In this document: positions 1 to 7,384 of the stretch, piece by piece
How positions within the stretch are numbered: position 1 is the first letter of the stretch
Layout of the letters: each line of letters begins with the position of its first letter
From: Planctomycetaceae bacterium
GTDB taxonomy: Bacteria > Planctomycetota > Phycisphaerae > Phycisphaerales > SM1A02
Direction: 5' to 3'
DNA length: 43,129 nucleotides
NCBI GenBank assembly: GCA_947441435.1
Contig: CANETX010000002.1
Span: 1-43,129, forward strand
The notes under the pieces: model-generated
What the model was told of the DNA's origin: nothing
What the model saw: only the letters and a program-made list of their open reading frames with translations
Databases searched by the model: none
Translations under genes and position numbers: made by a program

Positions 1-798
1 CAGCCGTCGGCGAAACTGGAGACGTACATCTTCGGAAGCCGCGACGAGTGGGAGACATTCACGCGTGAACGGCTCGGCAGCGAAGCGGGTGCGTACATGG
101 GCCTTGGCCGGGGCGGCTACACCTCGCGGGCGTGCGCGATCCTCTACGACATCGGCCCCAACGACACGCTGACGATTCTCGCGCACGAGGGGTGGCACCA
201 GTACACGCAGTCGGTGTTCCGCGAGGAACTGCCCGTCTGGCTCGAGGAAGGCATTGCCACCTACATGGAGGGGTATCGCATTGCCCCCGATTCGGGAGAC
301 CCGATCTTCGGCGCGTGGCGCAATCTCGAACGGTTCGGGGAACTTCGCGATGCGGTGCGGCGCGATCGGCTCATTCCGCTTCAGGAACTCCTTGAGCGCT
401 CTCCGCAGGAGTTCCTCGCGCAAGGGCGCGAACAGCTGCTCATCTACTACGCGGAGGTGTGGGCGCTCGTCCATTTCCTCAACTCGAGTGCCGACGAGAT
501 TCACCGCAATGGGCTGCGCCGACTTCTGAGCGACGCAACCGAGGGGCGCATCGGGGCAACGATTCTCGCGGGGTGTGCATCGCCGGACGCGCGGCGCTCA
601 GTCGAGCGCGCCCTCTCGCGCGGTGGAGTGCGAGCGCTTCCCGGACCAACCGTGGCGGCGACCTACTTCGGCGGCGATCTCGCGGCACTCTCGGATCGCT
701 TCGACGCCTTCATCAAAGAGATCACCGTTCGCGGCGCGGGGGAGGCGATCTGGCGGGGAACGAGTCCGATCAAGCCTGCGCCGGCGGCGGCGCCCTGA
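1..798 (+). CDS. Gluzincin-type metalloprotease-like protein (DUF1570/peptidase MA-like), 5' partial
   Basis: The frame is open from base 1, so the N-terminus lies outside the window; 265 residues are visible. A zinc-protease signature HEGWH (HExxH, bases 184-198) is followed about 20 residues later by WLEEGIATYMEG, which supplies the third zinc ligand glutamate expected of gluzincins. This pattern is typical of the DUF1570/peptidase-MA-like proteins common in Planctomycetota, which are usually secreted or lipid-anchored; here the signal region is not visible. The C-terminus ends in an Ala/Pro tail. The gene is convergent with the esterase gene and their 3' ends overlap by 29 bp. Activity and substrate are unknown. 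The fold assignment is fairly secure from the motif pair; the family name is an inference. Confidence 0.75.
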   Translation, partial: QPSAKLETYIFGSRDEWETFTRERLGSEAGAYMGLGRGGYTSRACAILYDIGPNDTLTILAHEGWHQYTQSVFREELPVWLEEGIATYMEGYRIAPDSGDPIFGAWRNLERFGELRDAVRRDRLIPLQELLERSPQEFLAQGREQLLIYYAEVWALVHFLNSSADEIHRNGLRRLLSDATEGRIGATILAGCASPDARRSVERALSRGGVRALPGPTVAATYFGGDLAALSDRFDAFIKEITVRGAGEAIWRGTSPIKPAPAAAP

Positions 799-1570
799 CC
801 CCGAGGCATCCGCAGACGAATGCGGTGCCGCGCTCCTTCGCATCGGCGGCCATCTTGCCGAACCCCATGTGTTCGTGCGGGGCTCCTGTGTGGTCGTACG
901 CGTGCAGTGCGATGCGCTCGGGATGATCGGCACGCGCCTTGAGCGCATCGATGAATCGCCGCTGACCGTCGAGGGCGACCCACTCATCTTCGGCGGCATG
1001 CAGGGCGAGCACGGGGATCTCGCGCCAGTGGTCGAGATGGTCGATGGGGTTGTGCGCCGCGACGAACTCCTCGCGGTACATCGGACGCGCGCGCTGCCCT
1101 CGCCAATCTCCCGTCGTTGCTTCGAGGAGCATTCCCGAGAACGAGTGTGCCCGGCATCCCCGCACCATCGCGACCATGCCTCCTGCGCTCATGCCGCCGA
1201 TCACGACACGCGCGGTGTCGAATCCGCCGAGTGCGCCGACTTCGCCGAGAATCGCATCGATCTCACTAGCCGCCGCGAGCACCATCTCCAGCGTTCGCGC
1301 GCCATCTTGCAGCGCGGGATCAAGACGCTCGCCGTGACCGGGAAGATCGATCGCGACACACCCCACACCAGCGCGCATCAGCCGGAGGTATCTCCCCGAA
1401 TCGAGTTCCTTCGTGACCGTCCGCCCATGAAACCACAGAAGAAACGGGACCGCCTGATCGCCCGCCTCAATCGGCCGGATCACGAGAGCGGGAACCCGCC
1501 CATCCACGAGTTTCACCCACCGACTCGCGCGCTTGAGGCTCGCGGCGAACTGCCCCGACAGGTCAACCAT
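770..1570 (-). CDS. Alpha/beta hydrolase, esterase/prolyl-oligopeptidase-like
   Basis: Predicted serine hydrolase of 266 residues. It has an FLLWFHGR strand with the oxyanion-hole HG, a nucleophile elbow GMSAGG (GxSxG), a late acid in HAAEDEW and a C-terminal catalytic His in HEHMGFG, in the order expected for the fold. The general layout resembles small YjfP-like esterases. The ORF track extends upstream to 1879, but that extension is a shadow of rsmD. The ATG at 1570 gives MVDLSG and overlaps the rsmD stop by 8 bp, so the two genes are translationally coupled. No signal peptide is visible, so it is probably cytoplasmic. The substrate cannot be told from sequence. Confidence 0.85.
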   Translation of the reverse strand: MVDLSGQFAASLKRASRWVKLVDGRVPALVIRPIEAGDQAVPFLLWFHGRTVTKELDSGRYLRLMRAGVGCVAIDLPGHGERLDPALQDGARTLEMVLAAASEIDAILGEVGALGGFDTARVVIGGMSAGGMVAMVRGCRAHSFSGMLLEATTGDWRGQRARPMYREEFVAAHNPIDHLDHWREIPVLALHAAEDEWVALDGQRRFIDALKARADHPERIALHAYDHTGAPHEHMGFGKMAADAKERGTAFVCGCLGVRAPPPAQA

Positions 1571-2141
1571 TGCGCGGGGCGTAGAGAAGGATGTGCTGCT
1601 CGGTGCCGTAATCGTGGTGTTCCGGGCCGACAAACCCGGGAACCGAGAAGTCCTCATCCGCCAAGTGATCTGGTGAGCGCAGCACGATGAAGGCGCGATC
1701 GGCGACGACACTCCGGAGCGCTCCCACGCGATCGAGCATCGCCCGCCGCTGCTCGCTCGAGCGCATCTCCTCGAACGGGGGATCGATGAACACGATGTCG
1801 ACGGGCTTCGGTGCGGCCGCGATGGTGCCGAGCCCGAGCGCATCGGTTTGGATGGCCTGCACACGATCGCCACACCCAAGCGTCAGGATGTTTGCCCGCA
1901 GGAAGTCGCCGATGTACCGATTCTGCTCGACGCACACCACGCGTTTCGCGCCGAGGCTCGCGGCTTCGAGCCCCATCGTCCCGACACCCGCGTAGAGGTC
2001 GAGGACATTCGCTCCCTCGAACCATCCCCGCAGGAGGTTGAAGATCGCTGCCTTTGGGCGCGACCCCATCGGGCGAGTCTCAACCCCTTCCGGGATTTGC
2101 AACGCGCGCGATCGAAACTCGCCGCTCTGGATCTTCAGCAT
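1563..2141 (-). CDS. rsmD: 16S rRNA (guanine966-N2)-methyltransferase RsmD
   Basis: Methylates G966 of 16S rRNA during 30S assembly, using S-adenosylmethionine. The 192-residue protein opens with the family's RSRALQIPEG/ETRPMGSRPKAAIFNLL region. It then shows SAM-binding motif I DLYAGVGTMGLEAASLGA and the catalytic FIDPPF (DPPF/Y of N2-guanine methyltransferases). Length matches the family. The ATG at 2141 is supported by a TACGAT hexamer exactly 6 nt upstream, giving a leaderless start. It is the first gene of a two-gene unit with the overlapping esterase and is divergent from the toroid-fold gene at 2185. Confidence 0.95.
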   Translation of the reverse strand: MLKIQSGEFRSRALQIPEGVETRPMGSRPKAAIFNLLRGWFEGANVLDLYAGVGTMGLEAASLGAKRVVCVEQNRYIGDFLRANILTLGCGDRVQAIQTDALGLGTIAAAPKPVDIVFIDPPFEEMRSSEQRRAMLDRVGALRSVVADRAFIVLRSPDHLADEDFSVPGFVGPEHHDYGTEQHILLYAPRNG

Positions 2142-2147
2142 CTCGCC

Positions 2148-2153
2148 ATCGTA
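2148..2153 (-). promoter_or_regulatory. -10 box of rsmD (leaderless)
   Basis: TACGAT on the minus strand, 6 nt before the rsmD ATG. It matches the TAnnnT-N6-start pattern seen at many genes here. No clear -35 is visible. Confidence 0.6.
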
Positions 2154-2158
2154 GTGAG

Positions 2159-2172
2159 CCCGCGCGCGCGGG
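2159..2172. promoter_or_regulatory. Perfect GC palindrome between divergent -10 boxes
   Basis: CCCGCGCGCGCGGG is a perfect 14-nt palindrome lying between the rsmD -10 and the -10 of the toroid gene, with partial flanking symmetry (GAGCC...GGCTC). It could be a shared operator, but alternating CG tracts also arise by chance in high-GC DNA. Confidence 0.3.
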
Positions 2173-2178
2173 TAGGCT
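2173..2178 (+). promoter_or_regulatory. -10 box of toroid-fold gene (leaderless)
   Basis: TAGGCT ends 6 nt before the ATG at 2185. It has the same geometry as the other leaderless promoters in the window. Confidence 0.6.
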
Positions 2179-2184
2179 CAGGTC

Positions 2185-3303
2185 ATGTCGGCATCGATGG
2201 CGGTCGCGCTCCTGTTCCTCGTGTACCCGCAACCCGATCCGGCGATGCTCGCGGCGGCCGTCGCGACGGCCTCGGAGCGCATCGTCGCCATGCAGGATGG
2301 ACCCGAGAAGTCTGAGTGGCCCTACGAGGGGGTGTACCGGGTCGGAGGGAAAATTCCCTACGGCTACCGCGTCGGTGGAACGGCGATCTGTGCGGAGAGC
2401 CTGCTTCGCGCACCGGGGTACGCAGCGGACGCGTCGCGCAAGGCTGCGGTCAAGAAGGCGACCGAGTTCGTCTGCGCCGCGATCGACGAGCCGCTGCTGC
2501 AGGTGACCTCGTATCAAGGCGGCTACGACGTCCGCGCGTGGGCGGCGTGCTATGGCGCGCGATTTCTCCTCGCGCTCAAGCAGCACGAGGCGGTCCCGAC
2601 AGGGCTCGAAGCCCCGGTCGAGAAGGCGCTCACCTGGTACCTCGACTCCCTCCAGAAATTCGAGATTCCGCAGACGGGCGGCTGGAACTACGCGCGCGAC
2701 CCCGGTGCGGAGACGCCGAGTGCGACCAGCGGATTCATGACTCCCGTGTGCCTGCAGACTCTCTACGAAGCAAAGGCGCAGGGGTACGCCGTGGACGCCG
2801 CGATCGTCGACCGCGCCCTCGCGGCGCTCGAACGATGCCGCACTGATGACGGCAACTACGCCTACGCCGCGAAGGGATCCGCGCGGATGGACACCCGCTC
2901 CATCCCGGGGGCCATCGGCCGGATGGTGGCGGGGGAGACGGCGCTCTACCTCGCGGGGCGGAGCGATCAGCAGAAGCTCGCGACGGCGGTCGACGCCTTC
3001 ATCCGGTACTGGCCCGAACTCGAAAAGCGCCGGTCCAAGACGGGCACTCATCTTCCTCCGTACGGCGTCGCTCCGTACTACTTCTGGTTTGCGCACTACC
3101 ACGCCGCACAGGCTGTGGAGTTGCTGCCTGAGGCTGAGCGCGCGCCGCGCCGGCTAGCGCTCAACTGGCTTCTCTGGCGGACGCGCGCCGAGGATGGCAC
3201 TTGGAACGACCGCGTCTTCGACCGCTCGGCGGCGTACGGCTCGGCGATGGCGTCGATGTCGGTGACAATGCCGCAGGCTCCTTCGCCAAAAAACTGGAAA
3301 TGA
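2185..3303 (+). CDS. Secreted-type terpenoid-cyclase/prenyltransferase toroid-fold protein
   Basis: A 372-residue protein with a short hydrophobic N-terminus (SASMAVALLFLVYP) that may be a signal peptide. The body has repeated alpha-helical hairpins with small QW-like or DG motifs (TSYQGGYDVRAWA, TGGWNYARDPG, DDGNYAYAAKG). It also has the aromatic YYFWFAHYHAAQAVELLP segment typical of squalene/prenyltransferase-repeat proteins of Planctomycetota and Verrucomicrobiota. It lacks the DxDD catalytic motif of squalene-hopene cyclases, so it is unlikely to be a terpene cyclase, and its function is unknown. It has its own promoter, diverges from rsmD and sits 30 bp ahead of speA. Confidence 0.8.
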   Translation: MSASMAVALLFLVYPQPDPAMLAAAVATASERIVAMQDGPEKSEWPYEGVYRVGGKIPYGYRVGGTAICAESLLRAPGYAADASRKAAVKKATEFVCAAIDEPLLQVTSYQGGYDVRAWAACYGARFLLALKQHEAVPTGLEAPVEKALTWYLDSLQKFEIPQTGGWNYARDPGAETPSATSGFMTPVCLQTLYEAKAQGYAVDAAIVDRALAALERCRTDDGNYAYAAKGSARMDTRSIPGAIGRMVAGETALYLAGRSDQQKLATAVDAFIRYWPELEKRRSKTGTHLPPYGVAPYYFWFAHYHAAQAVELLPEAERAPRRLALNWLLWRTRAEDGTWNDRVFDRSAAYGSAMASMSVTMPQAPSPKNWK

Positions 3304-3316
3304 GTTCCAGAAGTTG

Positions 3317-3322
3317 TAGCAT
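3317..3322 (+). promoter_or_regulatory. Candidate -10 box of speA
   Basis: TAGCAT lies 11 nt before the speA ATG, leaving at most a few leader bases. No Shine-Dalgarno sequence is visible. Confidence 0.4.
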
Positions 3323-3333
3323 TCGCCTCGTCA

Positions 3334-5418
3334 ATGCCTCCCACCAAGTCCCCTGAGCTCGCTCCTCCAAGCGCGGCTCCAACCTCGACCTCACCTCCTT
3401 CACCCTCGCGCGCTGCAGCACCGGCTGTAGAGCCAAAGGCGGAGCCGCGCACCAAGCCGCTGCAGGCAACGCTCGAAGGCAGCTGGACGATCGACGATGC
3501 CGCCGAGATCTACCAGACCCGCTTGTGGGGCAAGGGATTCTTCGACATCAACGCGAAGGGGCACGCGGTCGTGCGACCGACGCGTGTGCTCGGCCACGAA
3601 GTCGATCTCTTCGATGTCGTCGCAGGGATGCGCGAGCGCGGACTGAACACGCCGGTGCTCCTCCACTTCAGCGATCTCCTTGAGCGACGCATGCGCGACA
3701 TGCGCGAGGCATTCGACGCCGCCATCGCCGAGAACAGCTACAAGGGCTCGTACACCGGGGTCTTCCCGATCAAGGTGAATCAGCAGCGCCGAGTTGTCGA
3801 GGAAGTGCGCCGCTATGGGGTCGAACTCGGCTTCGGCCTTGAAGTTGGCTCGAAGCCAGAACTGCTCGCGGTCATGGGAATGACCGGGGACTCTCCGGAT
3901 CGCCTCATCATCTGCAACGGCTTCAAGGAAGAGAAGTACATCGAGTTCGTGACGCTTGCCGCCAAACTCGGCCGCAACATCATTCCCGTGATCGAGAACA
4001 TGGGCGAACTCAAGTTGATCGTCGAGAGCGCCAACCGACTCGGCGTGCGCCCCAAGATCGGTGTGCGCATGAATCTCGCGACGCCGGGAGCGGGACGATG
4101 GCGCCACTCTTCAGGGGTGAAAGCCAAGTTCGGTCTCTCGCTCACGGAAGTCATCGAGACCGTCGACTTCCTCAAGGCCCGCGGAATGGTGGACTGCCTC
4201 GAACTCCTCCATTGCCACATGGGGAGCCAGATCCACGACATCCGGCAGGTGAACTCGGGAGTCAACGAGCTCGCGCGGATTTACGTGCAACTCGTCAAGA
4301 TGGGGGCAGGCCTCAAGTACCTCGATGTCGGAGGCGGCATGGGCATCGACTATGACGGGAGCCAGACCGCCTTCGAGTTCTCGACGAACTACTCGCTCGT
4401 CGAGTACGCGAACTCGGTCGTCTACAAGACGATGACGGTCTGCGACGAAGAGGGGGTCGAGCACCCGACGATCGTCACCGAGTCCGGGCGCGCCATGGTC
4501 GCCCAGCAGTCCGTGCTGATCTTCGATGTTCTGGGCTGCAATCGCCCCGATCGCGCGCCGCCGCCCGCGGAACTTCCCGCGCCGGTCCCTCCCGAGGACG
4601 AATTGCCGCGCCCCTTGATCGACCTCTGGGAACTCCACAAGACGATCAGCGAACGGCGGATCTTGGAGCAGTACCACGATGCCCTCGAAGCACGCGACGA
4701 GGCGACGCGGCTCTTTTCCGTCGGATACCTGACGCTCGAGCACCGAGCCATCGTCGACCGGCTCTTCTGGTCAATCTGCACGAAGATCCGCGACAAGGCG
4801 CGTTCCATGGGCGCGCACACCCCCGAGGAGCTGACCGACCTCGAGGCGACGATCACCGACACGTACTTCTGCAACCTCTCGATCTTCCAGAGCCTTCCCG
4901 ACATCTGGGCGATCAACCAGCTCTTCCCGATCATGCCGATCCACCGGCTCGACGAGCGCCCGACGCGCAAGGCGACGCTCGCGGACATCACCTGCGACTC
5001 CGACGGCAAGGTCGACCGATTCGTCGACGACCACGACATCAAGAAGTTCGTCGAGTTGCACGAGTTCCAAGAGGGATCGACGTACCTCCTGGGCGCATTT
5101 CTCGTCGGCGCGTATCAGGAGACGCTGGGCGATCTCCACAACTTGTTCGGCGACACACACGTCGCCCACATCAAGCTCGACACCAACGGCCAGTGGTGGA
5201 TCGACGAGATCATCGAGGGGGACTCGATCGCTGAGGTCTTGAAGTACGTCCAGTTCGACTCGACGCAACTCGGCGCGCAGATCCGCAGGGAATGCGAGCG
5301 CGCGGTGCGAAAGAAGCAGCTCTCACCCAAGGAGAGCAGGGCCTTCATGAAGGCGTACGAGGACGGCCTCGCTGGTTACACCTATCTCGAACCCGGCCGC
5401 AGCACCGGCGAGGGTTGA
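3334..5418 (+). CDS. speA: Biosynthetic arginine decarboxylase
   Basis: Converts arginine to agmatine, the first step of the agmatine route to putrescine; PLP-dependent, alanine-racemase-fold (fold III). The 694 residues include the PLP lysine in YTGVFPIKVNQQ (K147), NGFKEEKYIE, the HCHMGSQ segment, the GGGMGIDYDGS phosphate-binding loop and ESGRAMVAQQSVL. The SpeA-type insertion and C-terminal region with NLSIFQSLPD and the QWWIDEI segment follow. The first ~45 residues are a Pro/Ser/Ala-rich extension not needed by the family, so a later start is possible, but the first ATG fits a nearby TAGCAT -10. It is convergent with fic; a palindrome sits in the gap. Confidence 0.96.
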   Translation: MPPTKSPELAPPSAAPTSTSPPSPSRAAAPAVEPKAEPRTKPLQATLEGSWTIDDAAEIYQTRLWGKGFFDINAKGHAVVRPTRVLGHEVDLFDVVAGMRERGLNTPVLLHFSDLLERRMRDMREAFDAAIAENSYKGSYTGVFPIKVNQQRRVVEEVRRYGVELGFGLEVGSKPELLAVMGMTGDSPDRLIICNGFKEEKYIEFVTLAAKLGRNIIPVIENMGELKLIVESANRLGVRPKIGVRMNLATPGAGRWRHSSGVKAKFGLSLTEVIETVDFLKARGMVDCLELLHCHMGSQIHDIRQVNSGVNELARIYVQLVKMGAGLKYLDVGGGMGIDYDGSQTAFEFSTNYSLVEYANSVVYKTMTVCDEEGVEHPTIVTESGRAMVAQQSVLIFDVLGCNRPDRAPPPAELPAPVPPEDELPRPLIDLWELHKTISERRILEQYHDALEARDEATRLFSVGYLTLEHRAIVDRLFWSICTKIRDKARSMGAHTPEELTDLEATITDTYFCNLSIFQSLPDIWAINQLFPIMPIHRLDERPTRKATLADITCDSDGKVDRFVDDHDIKKFVELHEFQEGSTYLLGAFLVGAYQETLGDLHNLFGDTHVAHIKLDTNGQWWIDEIIEGDSIAEVLKYVQFDSTQLGAQIRRECERAVRKKQLSPKESRAFMKAYEDGLAGYTYLEPGRSTGEG

Positions 5419-5431
5419 CGACGCCCGTCGA

Positions 5432-5476
5432 GTTCTGCGCAAGGAAGGCCCGATTCGGGCGTCCGTTGCGCAGAAC
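5432..5476. terminator. Two-tier palindrome A between speA and fic
   Basis: Perfect 11-bp outer arms (GTTCTGCGCAA / TTGCGCAGAAC) enclose a 5x5 internal loop and a short inner stem GCCC/GGGC around GATTC. It is 45 nt long and lies in the gap between convergent genes. A bidirectional terminator is the simplest reading, although it lacks a U-tract. It shares its architecture with elements at 8805, 22946, 37586 and 37672. Confidence 0.6.
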
Positions 5477-5510
5477 CGGGGAGCAGCGGCCGTCGGTCTC
5501 TCGTTACCCA

Positions 5511-6530
5511 TCAAGGCTTCTCGACGACTTCCCAATGGCCAGCCTTGTCGGAACCGACGCGCTTCAGCCTGCCTTGTTCGCGGAGCGCCTTGATGTGGCG
5601 TTCAACTGTGCGGGTGGTCTTGTTCAGCAGCGTGGCGAGTTCCTTGGCTGAAAGGTGGGGTTCCCGTCGCAAAGCCGCCATTATCTGGTCCGTTACACCG
5701 ACATTTGCACCGACATTTACACCGACAGCGTCCGCCGTCTCCTCCGCCACATCGATGTACTTGTAGAGCGAGTTCCCGATGGCATCGAGCATGAAGGTGA
5801 TGAACGGACGGGAGTCCACCGCGTTCGCATGCGAATCCTGAAGCGCCTTGTAGTACAGCGCCTGGTTGTGGTGGATCAGCGTCTCCACAGGCATCCAGGC
5901 AAACAACGGATTCCACTTGGAGAGAATCAGCGTCTGCCAGAGTCGTCCGAGCCGACCGTTGCCATCTCGGAAAGGATGGATGTACTCCAGCATGTGATGG
6001 ACGGCCGAACTCTTGATGAGCGGATGCGCTTCGCTCGTCTTTCCCCAATGCAGCAGTTGCTCGACGAGAGCAGGAACTTGTTCCGCAGCCGAGCCGCGGT
6101 GCATCACCACGCCGTCCTCTCGCACAACGGCGACGCCGACGGTCCGGAACTGTCCAGACTCGCCGATGAGCGCGTTGGTCAGGTGCACGTGCGCCTTGAG
6201 CAAGTCGCCCGTCGACCAGGGGTCATGGGCGGCCATTTCGTTGTAGGCATGCCACGCGTTCTGCACCTCTTTGATGTCCTTGGGCGGTCCCCACACGGGC
6301 TTGCCGTTGATGACATCCGTGACTTGGTTCAGGGTGAGCCGGTTGCCCTCGATGGCGGTGGACGCGTGGATCGTGAGAATGCGATTGAGTTTGCGCAGGT
6401 GCAAGACATCGGAGGACTGCTCCTCGCTGATCTTGACGCGCTCGAGCATGGCGTGAATGTCGCCGATCTTGGCGTGCCACCCAGGGTCTTCCGTATAGAA
6501 ATTCACACGCGGTGTCACGGGCCCGCTCAC
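5511..6530 (-). CDS. Fic-domain AMP-transferase with C-terminal winged helix
   Basis: Fic enzymes usually transfer AMP from ATP to target-protein hydroxyls. The full active-site motif HPFRDGNGRLGR is present at residues 185-196. A class II-type inhibitory motif STAIEG (S/TxxxE(G/N)) sits at about residues 57-62, so autoinhibition within the same chain is expected. Residues ~269-279 form a GVNVGANVGV linker, followed by a winged-helix DNA-binding domain (LSAKELATLLNKTTRTVERHIKALREQGRLKRVG). The length of 339 residues fits the Fic_N-Fic-wHTH class. The start is a GTG overlapping the scpA TGA (GTGA), which ties its expression to scpA. Targets are unknown; no antitoxin gene is adjacent. Confidence 0.92.
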   Translation of the reverse strand: MSGPVTPRVNFYTEDPGWHAKIGDIHAMLERVKISEEQSSDVLHLRKLNRILTIHASTAIEGNRLTLNQVTDVINGKPVWGPPKDIKEVQNAWHAYNEMAAHDPWSTGDLLKAHVHLTNALIGESGQFRTVGVAVVREDGVVMHRGSAAEQVPALVEQLLHWGKTSEAHPLIKSSAVHHMLEYIHPFRDGNGRLGRLWQTLILSKWNPLFAWMPVETLIHHNQALYYKALQDSHANAVDSRPFITFMLDAIGNSLYKYIDVAEETADAVGVNVGANVGVTDQIMAALRREPHLSAKELATLLNKTTRTVERHIKALREQGRLKRVGSDKAGHWEVVEKP

Positions 6531-7354
6531 TCCTCGTCGAGTTCAGCGGCGAGTTCGGCGGCGGGGGTCGGGGTCATCGCCTCGGGTGCCAGTTGGAGCA
6601 GTTCGATTTCGACGGCGCCGTCGGCGTCGTCCTGCCGCACCGCGACCTGTTGCTGTCGCGCGAGTTCCAAGAGCGCGAGGAAGAGTCCGATCATGTCGTT
6701 GCGCGTGCGACCCGCAAAGATCTGCGCGAGCTGCATCCGCCGCCGATCGCTGCGCGAGAGACGATCAACGAGGTCGGCCTGATGGAGACTGATCGGCGTG
6801 TCGTCGAACTCGACGCGATGCTCGCCGAGCCTCGTGAGATCGACCGCCTGGATGATCTTCTCGAACGCCTCGAGGAGATCAAGCACATGCGCGTCGCCGA
6901 TGTCGATGGCGGGGGCGTCATCGGTCGCGTCGCTCTCGGGAGCGCCGTCGTGGCCACCCGCGCCATAGCGGCGGGCACTCTCCTCGCGCAGCCGATCGAG
7001 CGTTCCCGCTGCGGTGCGGAACCGCTGGTAGGCGAGGAGCTGCTGGACAAGTTCGAAGCGCGGATCGGCCCCTCCGCGCGCGGGATCGGCGACATCATCT
7101 GTGGCTGACGCCGTTCGCGGAGCAATCGTGCGGCTCTTGATCTCGACGAGCGTCGCCGCCATCACGAGAAACTCTCCCGCGACTTCGACATCGACCTTGT
7201 CGAGCTGACGCAGGAACCCGAAATATTGTTCAGTGATCGCCGCGATGGGAATGTCGGCGATGTCGACTTCCGCCCGGCGCACCAGAAACAACAGCAGATC
7301 AAGTGGCCCTTGGAACCGCGAGAGCCGCACCTCATAATCGTCCTGAAGAGGCAT
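6527..7354 (-). CDS. scpA: Segregation and condensation protein A
   Basis: The kleisin subunit of the Smc-ScpAB condensin that organises and segregates the chromosome. The 275-residue protein shows the ScpA N-terminal signature YEVRLSRFQGPLDLLLFLVRRAEVDIADIPIAAITEQY and the LVMAATLVEIKSRTI segment. A winged-helix-like C-terminus follows, then an acidic/Ala-rich tail. The ATG at 7354 is supported by a TACGCT -10 box exactly 6 nt upstream. No scpB or smc gene is in the window. The gene is divergent from kdsD, with the two -10 boxes only 5 nt apart, and is followed by the overlapping fic gene. Confidence 0.93.
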   Translation of the reverse strand: MPLQDDYEVRLSRFQGPLDLLLFLVRRAEVDIADIPIAAITEQYFGFLRQLDKVDVEVAGEFLVMAATLVEIKSRTIAPRTASATDDVADPARGGADPRFELVQQLLAYQRFRTAAGTLDRLREESARRYGAGGHDGAPESDATDDAPAIDIGDAHVLDLLEAFEKIIQAVDLTRLGEHRVEFDDTPISLHQADLVDRLSRSDRRRMQLAQIFAGRTRNDMIGLFLALLELARQQQVAVRQDDADGAVEIELLQLAPEAMTPTPAAELAAELDEE

Positions 7355-7360
7355 TCGCGC

Positions 7361-7366
7361 AGCGTA
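7361..7366 (-). promoter_or_regulatory. -10 box of scpA (leaderless)
   Basis: TACGCT on the minus strand, 6 nt before the scpA ATG. It lies back-to-back with the kdsD -10, 5 nt away. Confidence 0.6.
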
Positions 7367-7371
7367 TCCGG

Positions 7372-7377
7372 TAGGCT
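7372..7377 (+). promoter_or_regulatory. -10 box of kdsD (leaderless)
   Basis: TAGGCT sits 7 nt before the ATG at 7385. It also decides the kdsD start against the longer ORF beginning at 7226. Confidence 0.55.
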
Positions 7378-7384
7378 TGGCTTC

